Shown here piece after piece: positions 1 through 5,301 of a stretch of DNA of 5,301 nucleotides. A program made the position numbers and the translations under genes. Where the stretch lies: positions 1 through 5,301 of the forward strand of contig CAUQYP010000306.1 in the NCBI GenBank assembly GCA_963522035.1, written 5' to 3'. The notes beneath the pieces were generated by a model. It did no database searches. It worked only from the letters and a program-made list of their open reading frames with translations, and was not told the DNA's origin. Source of the DNA: Noviherbaspirillum_A sp963522035. GTDB lineage: Bacteria > Pseudomonadota > Gammaproteobacteria > Burkholderiales > Burkholderiaceae_D. Position 1 is the stretch's first letter. Each line of letters starts with the position of its first letter.

Positions 1-6
1 GTCCCT

Positions 7-20
7 GGCGACGCGTCGCC
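7..20. repeat. 14-bp GC-rich perfect palindrome
   Basis: GGCGACGCGTCGCC is its own reverse complement (7 bp + 7 bp, no loop). It could be a protein-binding site or part of an upstream transcript end. No T-run follows it, so it is not called a terminator. With no gene visible to its left, its role is unknown. Confidence 0.4.
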
Positions 21-68
21 GTCTAACGGGGATCCACGTCAAGGGCAGCGTCAAAGGCAACAGCAGCG

Positions 69-116
69 GTCGCTGCGCGGGCAACTGCAACTGCAACGGC
101 AACTGTCGCTGCGCGG
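69..116. repeat. Hexamer repeat block between 12-bp direct repeats
   Basis: Four head-to-tail copies of a GCAACT-type hexamer (81-104; the third copy reads GCAACG) lie between two identical copies of GTCGCTGCGCGG (69-80 and 105-116). The direct repeats are 36 bp apart, exactly six hexamers. The stretch just upstream (41-68) is rich in looser GGCA/CAAC/CAGC units, so this may be the edge of a larger degenerate repeat. Two plus-strand frames stay open through it, but only as low-complexity peptides (Q/R-rich, or N/C/G-rich) that end within 165 bp. I therefore treat it as a non-coding simple-sequence repeat. Confidence 0.6.
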
Positions 117-131
117 AGCGCGCAATATCGC

Positions 132-335
132 TTATACCAATCCCAAGTCATGAGACGGCAAATTAAATCGATGACTACGTTCCGATCAGCGAGGTTCGTA
201 GGGTGTAATAAGCAAAGCGCATTACACCAATCGTCGATCATTGGAGCCGGTTGATGATCGACCAATGGTGTAATGCCCTCCGGTTATTACACCCTACGAA
301 TTTTCGTGGCACGTTATCACTTGGGATTGGTATAA
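132..335. repeat. 204-bp nested inverted-repeat element (MITE-like)
   Basis: Three nested inverted repeats share one centre. The outer arms are TTATACCAATCCCAAGT at 132-148 and its exact complement at 319-335. The middle arms are TTCGTAGGGTGTAATAA at 195-211 and its exact complement at 284-300. The inner arms are 220-241 and 254-275, 22 bp with two mismatches around a 12-nt loop. Each half also carries its own hairpin, GGTGTAAT with ATTACACC (202-209/221-228 and 267-274/286-293), both with 11-nt loops. Between the outer and middle arms the spacing is unequal: 46 nt on the left and 18 nt on the right. The trinucleotide CGC flanks both ends (129-131 and 336-338), which could be a 3-bp target duplication but is too short to rely on. 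No transposase is encoded. The design fits a non-autonomous miniature element or a palindromic intergenic repeat; it could also act as a transcription barrier upstream of imuA. Confidence 0.75.
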
Positions 336-414
336 CGCCATCCTCCCCAAATTTGATCCGAACCAACGATTCTTGATGTTTCCTCGGTGAATGCTGCTGA
401 ACTGACATGAAATA

Positions 415-434
415 TACTGTATATTTGTACAGTA
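415..434 (+). promoter_or_regulatory. LexA operator (SOS box) of the imuA-imuB-dnaE2 operon
   Basis: TACTGTATATTTGTACAGTA contains CTGT-N8-ACAG, the E. coli-type LexA consensus also used by betaproteobacteria. The seven bases at each end are perfect complements around a 6-bp AT-rich core. It ends 49 bp before the imuA start, as expected for a repressor site at the promoter. A -10-like TATACT (413-418) overlaps its left half, so LexA binding would block the polymerase. No good -35 stands at the right distance: CTGACA at 402-407 is too close to that -10. The exact promoter is therefore unresolved. The site implies DNA-damage induction of all three genes. Confidence 0.92.
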
Positions 435-472
435 ATCAGCGCGGCCGTGCGTCTGCGCACCATGTCATCATC

Positions 473-478
473 AGGAGA
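473..478 (+). promoter_or_regulatory. Ribosome binding site of imuA
   Basis: AGGAGA lies five bases upstream of the ATG at 484. It is a strong Shine-Dalgarno match and it fixes the imuA start. It is the only clear one in the operon: neither imuB nor dnaE2 has a comparable sequence before its start. Confidence 0.85.
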
Positions 479-483
479 CCATC

Positions 484-1239
484 ATGTCCGGGTCAGTTTC
501 ACGCACCATGTCGGCTGCCGCGGTTACCGCGGCCATCGACAGGAATATTGCCCATACCGTCTGGCGGGCCAACCAGATGGGTTCCTACCAGGCCAACGTC
601 ACCCCTACCGGCTACCAGGCACTGGACCGGGAATTGCCCAATGGCGGCTGGCCCGCCTCTACGCTGATCGAACTGCTGCTGCAACAGCCCGGCATCGGCG
701 AGATGCGGCTCCTGCAGCCTGCGCTGTGCGCGATCGGCCAGAAACGCCGCATCGTCATGGTCCAGCCGCCGCACCTGCCGCATGCGGCCGCCTGGGCCGG
801 ATGGGGCTTGCCGGCCGACCGCTTCGTCTGGATCAGGACGGCCCGCACCGCCGACGCGCTGTGGAGCGCCGAGCAGGTCCTGCGCAACGGCAGTTGCGGC
901 GCCTTGCTGTTCTGGCAGCCGCAGGTGCGCAACGAAGCGCTGCGCCGGCTGCACCTCGCCGCGCAAGGCTCGACCACCGTGTTTTGGATGCTCAGGCCGC
1001 TGTCCGCCGGCGAACATGCATCGCCCGCGCCGCTGCGCCTGGCGCTGCGGCCGGCGCCGGCCGGCGTCAGCGTCGACATCGTCAAGCGCCGCGGCCCGCT
1101 GGCCGAACGCACGCTCACCCTCGCGCTGGCGCAGGACGCCGCGCTTCCATCAACCTTTCACCGTTTCCATCATGCGTCTATGGATAAGCATGCACCTGCC
1201 GCTGCTGCCGCTCGAAGTGTTCCGGCCGCACTGGTCTGA
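484..1239 (+). CDS. imuA: Translesion synthesis accessory protein ImuA (RecA/SulA-like)
   Basis: ImuA, 251 residues, is the RecA-like accessory protein of the ImuA-ImuB-DnaE2 mutasome; in studied species it is needed for damage-induced mutagenesis and contacts the other subunits. Family landmarks appear in order: VWRANQM (26-32), PTGYQALDRELPNGGWP (41-57), LIELLLQQPGIGEMRLL (61-77), VQPPHLPHAAAWAGWGL (93-109), ALWSAEQVLRNGSCGALLFW (125-144), RRLHLAAQ (154-161), SPAPLRLALRP (180-190) and VDIVKRRGP (197-205). The QQPGIGEMR segment occupies the Walker A position but lacks the GK[ST] lysine, so classical ATP binding is doubtful. The start is chosen on the AGGAGA site and on position relative to the LexA box. 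Residues from about 218 on resemble nothing conserved, and the last 22 are encoded within the overlap with imuB. First gene of the operon. Confidence 0.94.
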   Translation: MSGSVSRTMSAAAVTAAIDRNIAHTVWRANQMGSYQANVTPTGYQALDRELPNGGWPASTLIELLLQQPGIGEMRLLQPALCAIGQKRRIVMVQPPHLPHAAAWAGWGLPADRFVWIRTARTADALWSAEQVLRNGSCGALLFWQPQVRNEALRRLHLAAQGSTTVFWMLRPLSAGEHASPAPLRLALRPAPAGVSVDIVKRRGPLAERTLTLALAQDAALPSTFHRFHHASMDKHAPAAAAARSVPAALV

Positions 1240-2638
1240 GCAGGCCGACAAGACGCCGCATGCGGTGATCGACCAGGGCCAGGTCCTGTCATTGTGCGAA
1301 CTCGCACGCCAGGCCGGTATTCGCCAGGGCATGCGGCGCGGCGGCGTCACCGCGCTCGCGCCCGAGGCCAAACTGCACGAGCGCGACGCCGGACGTGAAC
1401 GCGGCGCGCTCGACGGCGTTGCGCTGACGCTCCTGCAATACACCCCGGAAGTGGCGATGGTCGACGCCGCCAGCCTGGTGCTGGACGTCAGCGCCAGCCT
1501 GGCCGCGTTCGGCGGACGCCTGGCGCTGAGCCGCCGGGTGCGCAGCAGCGTGCGACAAATGGGTTATTCCGCCCGGCTCGGCATGGCGCCTACCGCCCAG
1601 GCCGCGTGGCTGCTGGCCAATGCCGCCGAACTGAAGCTGCGCCGCAGCCTGCGCCACGCCAGCATGGTGCGCCGGCTCGACCGGTTGTCCACGCTGCTGT
1701 TGCCGGCGGCCCGGCCCTACCGCGACTGGCTCGACGGCATAGGCTGCGCCACCCTCGGCGACCTGCGCCGGCTGCCGCGCGCGGGCCTGCAGCGCCGCTG
1801 CGGAGGAGCGCTGATCGAACAACTTGACCGTGCCTATGGCGAAGCGCCCGAACTCCATGAATGGATAGAGGCAGCGCCGCAGTTCGACGGCCGGCTCGAA
1901 TTGCCCGAACGGGTCGAACAGGCCGACGCCGTGCTGTTCGCCGCGCGCCGCCTGGTGCTGCAAATGGTCGGATGGCTCAATGCCCGCCAACTGGCCGTGT
2001 CGCACTTTGTGCTGCTGCTGGAACATGAACGCGGGCGGCAAGCCGTTGCGCCTACCGCACTCGATATCACGCTGGCCGAAGCCGCCTGGCGCGAAGACCA
2101 CTTGCTGCGGCTGCTGAAGGAAAGGCTGGGCCGGCTGGAACTGGCCGGGCCGGTCATCGCCATCCGGCTCGAAGCGGCCAGGCTGGAAGCGGTGGCGCCG
2201 CCGACCGAGTCGCTGTTCCCCGAACCAGGCGGCACTATCGCCGACTATCACCGGCTTCTTGAGCTGCTGACCGCCCGTCTTGGCGCAGACAACGTGCTCA
2301 CGCCCGCACCGATTCCCGACTACCGACCGGAAATCAACAATCGCTGGCTGCCTGCCTCTTCCGCCGACATCAAGCCCGAACAGCCGCCGGACGCAGACCG
2401 GCCATTCTGGTTGCTGGAAAATCCTTTGCCTTTAATGATGCGCGGTAACCGCCCGTTTTACGGCTCTCCGCTGGTGATAATGAATGCGCCCGAGCGGATA
2501 GAAACCGGCTGGTGGGACGCGAACTGTGCGGTACGCGACTATTTCATCGCCCAGGGCGCCGACCAGGCTTGCTACTGGATCTACCGGGAACGTGTCGGCG
2601 AGGACGTGCGCTGGTTCCTGCACGGGCTGTTCGCATGA
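1172..2638 (+). CDS. imuB: ImuB, catalytically inactive Y-family polymerase homologue
   Basis: ImuB, 488 residues, is the hub of the mutasome: a Y-family-like protein without polymerase activity that links DnaE2 and ImuA to the beta sliding clamp. The N-terminus LWISMHLPLLPLEVF (3-17) replaces the Y-family strand that carries the first catalytic aspartate. MVDAASLVLDVSASL (96-110) replaces the SIDE motif, leaving D98 but no glutamate. A helix-hairpin-helix region, WLDGIGCATLGDLRRLPRAG (186-205), and a little-finger-like domain (about 240-345) follow. TESLFP (345-350) is a possible degenerate clamp-binding motif. The ImuB C-terminal domain runs from RPFWLLENPLPL (410-421) through ERIETGWWD (441-449) to WFLHGLFA at the end. 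The start at 1172 fits the family N-terminus; the frame is open back to 782, but that part is only imuA in another register. It overlaps imuA by 68 bp and has no clear Shine-Dalgarno, so translation is probably coupled to imuA. Confidence 0.95.
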   Translation: MRLWISMHLPLLPLEVFRPHWSEQADKTPHAVIDQGQVLSLCELARQAGIRQGMRRGGVTALAPEAKLHERDAGRERGALDGVALTLLQYTPEVAMVDAASLVLDVSASLAAFGGRLALSRRVRSSVRQMGYSARLGMAPTAQAAWLLANAAELKLRRSLRHASMVRRLDRLSTLLLPAARPYRDWLDGIGCATLGDLRRLPRAGLQRRCGGALIEQLDRAYGEAPELHEWIEAAPQFDGRLELPERVEQADAVLFAARRLVLQMVGWLNARQLAVSHFVLLLEHERGRQAVAPTALDITLAEAAWREDHLLRLLKERLGRLELAGPVIAIRLEAARLEAVAPPTESLFPEPGGTIADYHRLLELLTARLGADNVLTPAPIPDYRPEINNRWLPASSADIKPEQPPDADRPFWLLENPLPLMMRGNRPFYGSPLVIMNAPERIETGWWDANCAVRDYFIAQGADQACYWIYRERVGEDVRWFLHGLFA

Positions 2639-5301
2639 ACGGCGCGCAAGCCCCGCTCCCGTTCGGCAAGCCGGTGGTTTTGCCCGACTATGCCGAACTG
2701 CAGTGCGTTTCCAACTTCAGCTTCCTGCGCGGCGCGTCCCACCCGGAAGAGCTGGTGGCGCGGGCGGTGCAACTAGGCTACAGCGCGCTGGCATTGACGG
2801 ATGAATGTTCGGTCTCCGGCGTCGTGCGCGCGCACGTGGAGGCGAAGAAGCTGGACTTCCCGCTCATCGTCGGCAGCCAGATGCGGGTCGGCGACATGTG
2901 GCTGGTGGCGCTGGCGACCAACCGCAACGGCTATGGCAACCTGTGCGAGCTGATCACGCTGGGCCGCACGCGCGCGGCGAAGGGCAGCTACCTGCTGCAC
3001 CCGGACGACCTGGCCGCGCCGCGCGGCGAACTGGCGCACCTGCGCGGCCTGCCGGACTGCGAAATGCTGCTGGCCCCGGCCTACGGCGCCGACACCGCCA
3101 CGCTGGCGCGCCAGGCCGAATGGCTGCGCGCTACTTTCGGCGAGCGCGCCACGCTGGCGCTGACACTCTTGCACCATGCCCGGGACGAACGCCACCGTTC
3201 GCTGGTGCAGGCCGTCGCCAGCGCGCACGGCCTGCCGGTAGCCGCCACCGGCGACGTCTGCATGCATGTGCGCTCCAGGAAACCGCTGCAGGACGCGCTG
3301 AGCGCCATTCGCCTCGGCAAGCCGGTGGCCGAATGCGGCTACGGGCTTGCGCAGAATGCCGAACAGCACCTGCGCGCCCGGCTGCGGCTGGCCCAGCTGT
3401 ACCCGCCCGAGGCACTGGCCGCAACCGTGCGGCTGGCGCGGCGCTGCCATTTCTCGCTCGACGAGCTCCGCTATGAATACCCGGACGAACTGGTGCCGCC
3501 CGGCCAGACCCCCGCCGGCTACCTGCGCCAGGAAACCTGGATAGGCGCGCACCGGCGCTTCCCGGCCGGCATACCGGCCCCTGTGCAGCAGCAGGTCGAG
3601 CATGAACTGGCGCTGATCGGCGAGATGGCCTATGAGCCGTATTTCCTGACCGTGTACGACATCGTCCGCTTTGCCCGCAGCCGGCGCATCCTGTGCCAGG
3701 GGCGCGGCTCGGCCGCCAACTCCGCGGTCTGCTACTGCCTGGGCATTACCGAGGTCGACCCGGCGCGCGGCAATTTGCTGTTCGAACGTTTCATCTCGAA
3801 GGAGCGCAATGAGCCGCCGGACATCGACGTCGACTTCGAGCACCAGGAACGCGAGCAAGTGATCCAGTACATCTATAACAAGTATGGCCGGCTGCGCGCG
3901 GCGCTGACCGGCGTGGTGATCAGCTACCGCCCGCGCAGCGTGCTGCGCGACGTCGGCAAGGCGCTGGGCGTGGATGCCGCCGTGGTCGACCAGGTTGCCA
4001 AGTCGCACCGCTGGTGGGACGGCAAGACCGGCCTCGCGGCCCGCTTCACCGAGTGCGGGCTGGACCCGGAAACGCCGCTGGCGCAGCAGTGGTGCAACAT
4101 GGCCGAACAGCTGATGGGTTTTCCGAGGCATTTGTCGCAGCACCCAGGCGGCTTCGTCATTTCACGCGGCAAGCTCTCGCGCATGGTGCCCATCGAAAAC
4201 GCCGCGATGGCGGAGCGCAGCGTGGTGCAGTGGGACAAGGACGACCTCGACGCGCTGGGTTTATTAAAGGTCGACATCCTGGCGCTGGGCATGCTGACCG
4301 TGATACGCCGCGCGCTCGACCTTGCCGCCGGCCGCCGCGGCGAGCCGTTCGAGCTGCAGGACATCCCGGCCGAAGACCCGGCGACCTACCGGATGATCAG
4401 CCGCGCCGACACCGTGGGCGTGTTCCAGATCGAGAGCCGGGCGCAGATGACCATGCTGCCGCGCATGAAGCCGCGCACTTTCTACGACCTGGTGATCGAG
4501 GTTGCCATCATCCGCCCAGGGCCCATACAGGGCGGCATGATCCACCCCTACCTGCGGCGCCGGCAGGGCCTGGAGCCGGTGAGCTACCCCAGCCCGGCGA
4601 TAGAGGAAGCGCTGTCGCGCACGCTGGGCGTGCCGATCTTCCAGGAACAGGTGATGCAGATCGCCATGCTGGCCGGCGGCTTCACCCCCGGCGAAGCCGA
4701 CCAGCTGCGGCGTGCCATGGCGGCCTGGAAGCGCAAGGGCGGCCTGGAAAAGTTCGAGGGTAAGCTAATCAACGGCATGCTGGAACGCGGCTACACGCAG
4801 GCATTCGCCGACCAGATTTTCCGGCAGATACAGGGCTTCGCCGAATACGGCTTCCCCGAAAGCCATGCGGCCAGCTTTGCGCTGCTGGCCTATGTCAGTT
4901 CCTGGCTCAAGTGCCACGAGCCCGAAGCCTTCCTGGCCGCGCTGCTCAACAGCCAGCCCATGGGTTTCTACGCGCCGTCGCAACTGGTGCAGGATGCCCG
5001 CCGCCACAAGGTCGAAGTACTCCCGGCGGACGTGATGGTCAGCGACTGGGACGCCGCGCTGGAAGCCGGCAGCCAGCCGGAGCGTCCCGCCGTGCGGCTG
5101 GGCCTGAACCTGGTGCGCGGCCTGAGCCGCGACGCCGCCTGGCGGATCGAGGAAGCGCGTGCCATCCGTCCCTACGCCGACGTCCAGGACCTGGCCCTGC
5201 GCGCCGGGCTGGAACGCACCGAGCTGCAGGCGCTGGCCGCCGCCAACGCCTTGTCCGCGCTCTCCGGCAACCGCCGCCAGGCGCTCTGGCAGGCACTGGC
5301 C
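2635..5301 (+). CDS. dnaE2: Error-prone DNA polymerase DnaE2 (ImuC), 3' end outside window
   Basis: C-family polymerase alpha subunit of the error-prone DnaE2/ImuC type, the catalytic part of the SOS mutasome. The frame is open for 889 codons to the last base; family members have roughly 1,000-1,100 residues, so the end of the OB-fold region lies outside. The N-terminal PHP domain begins YAELQCVSNFSFLRGASHPE (19-38), then LTDECSVSGVVRAH (54-67) and GDVCMHVRSR (206-215). Palm: GRGSAANS (356-363), PDIDVDF (395-401) with catalytic D398 and D400, and the third aspartate D547 in KVDILALG (545-552). Also seen are YRPRSVLRDVGKALG (431-445), SQHPGGFV (501-508), GVFQIESRAQM (595-605), PIFQEQVMQIAM (667-678), and the strongly conserved EYGFPESHAASFALL region ending near 752. 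Helix-hairpin-helix segments follow (about 824-880). Several PHP metal ligands are missing, so proofreading is unlikely. ATG overlaps the imuB stop (ATGA) without a clear Shine-Dalgarno, indicating coupled translation. Confidence 0.96.
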   Translation, partial: MNGAQAPLPFGKPVVLPDYAELQCVSNFSFLRGASHPEELVARAVQLGYSALALTDECSVSGVVRAHVEAKKLDFPLIVGSQMRVGDMWLVALATNRNGYGNLCELITLGRTRAAKGSYLLHPDDLAAPRGELAHLRGLPDCEMLLAPAYGADTATLARQAEWLRATFGERATLALTLLHHARDERHRSLVQAVASAHGLPVAATGDVCMHVRSRKPLQDALSAIRLGKPVAECGYGLAQNAEQHLRARLRLAQLYPPEALAATVRLARRCHFSLDELRYEYPDELVPPGQTPAGYLRQETWIGAHRRFPAGIPAPVQQQVEHELALIGEMAYEPYFLTVYDIVRFARSRRILCQGRGSAANSAVCYCLGITEVDPARGNLLFERFISKERNEPPDIDVDFEHQEREQVIQYIYNKYGRLRAALTGVVISYRPRSVLRDVGKALGVDAAVVDQVAKSHRWWDGKTGLAARFTECGLDPETPLAQQWCNMAEQLMGFPRHLSQHPGGFVISRGKLSRMVPIENAAMAERSVVQWDKDDLDALGLLKVDILALGMLTVIRRALDLAAGRRGEPFELQDIPAEDPATYRMISRADTVGVFQIESRAQMTMLPRMKPRTFYDLVIEVAIIRPGPIQGGMIHPYLRRRQGLEPVSYPSPAIEEALSRTLGVPIFQEQVMQIAMLAGGFTPGEADQLRRAMAAWKRKGGLEKFEGKLINGMLERGYTQAFADQIFRQIQGFAEYGFPESHAASFALLAYVSSWLKCHEPEAFLAALLNSQPMGFYAPSQLVQDARRHKVEVLPADVMVSDWDAALEAGSQPERPAVRLGLNLVRGLSRDAAWRIEEARAIRPYADVQDLALRAGLERTELQALAAANALSALSGNRRQALWQALA

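Noticed and set aside
1..150. Possible 3' end of an upstream gene entering from the left
   Set aside because: Plus frames 1 and 2 are open but encode only repeat-derived low-complexity peptide. Frame 3 stops at 24-26 after seven codons, too short to recognise. No gene can be supported.
23..265. 80-codon open frame on the minus strand
   Set aside because: It runs through the palindromic element and the hexamer repeats, giving a low-complexity Ala/Val tail. There is no homology I recognise and no support for expression.
69..335. CRISPR array or phage attachment site
   Set aside because: The repeats are not regularly spaced with unique spacers, no cas or integrase gene is present, and the nested inverted symmetry is unlike either.
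782..1171. 130-codon upstream extension of the imuB frame
   Set aside because: The extension is P/R/C/A-rich and contained in imuA. The family N-terminus begins at the ATG at 1172.
1289..2251. 320-codon open frame on the minus strand
   Set aside because: It mirrors imuB, has no recognisable domain, and its composition is typical of a GC-rich antisense shadow.
2773..4143. 456-codon open frame on the minus strand
   Set aside because: It lies wholly inside dnaE2, whose plus-strand frame has every C-family motif. The antisense translation is low-information (A/R/G/Q/H-rich), as expected opposite high-GC codons.
4014..4763. 249-codon plus-strand open frame in another register
   Set aside because: It lies inside dnaE2 in a different frame, is Arg/Ala/Pro-rich, and shows no domain.
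484..5301. A novel, undescribed system
   Set aside because: All three genes match the well-known SOS mutagenesis cassette in order, overlap and motifs, so novelty is limited to details.

Overview
The window carries the SOS-inducible ImuA-ImuB-DnaE2 translesion synthesis (mutasome) cassette of a high-GC proteobacterium. The DNA is strongly GC-rich with GC-ending codons. The LexA operator is of the CTGT-N8-ACAG type used by beta- and gammaproteobacteria. The protein sequences look like those of Burkholderiales, perhaps Oxalobacteraceae such as Massilia or Duganella. That placement comes from family resemblance only and is tentative.

Layout. Positions 1-483 hold no supportable gene. They contain a 14-bp GC-rich palindrome (7-20), a short hexamer repeat block (69-116), a 204-bp nested inverted-repeat element that looks like a MITE or other palindromic intergenic repeat (132-335), and the promoter region with a perfect LexA box (415-434) and a good ribosome binding site (473-478). 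Three plus-strand genes then follow with no gaps: imuA (484-1239), imuB (1172-2638, overlapping imuA by 68 bp) and dnaE2/imuC (from 2635, overlapping imuB by ATGA). dnaE2 stays open for 889 codons up to the last base of the window, so its 3' end lies outside.

How the genes work together. In the studied systems, DNA damage activates RecA, LexA cleaves itself, and the operon is derepressed. DnaE2 (ImuC), a C-family polymerase with its catalytic aspartates intact, extends across lesions. ImuB, a Y-family-like protein without the catalytic acidic residues, serves as the adaptor to the sliding clamp. ImuA is a RecA-like accessory factor. All these hallmarks can be read in this sequence.

The operon is a known system and I see no undescribed machinery. 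The points most worth a second look are the 204-bp palindromic element, which can fold in two alternative ways; the unusually long imuA/imuB overlap; and the degraded metal site in the DnaE2 PHP domain.
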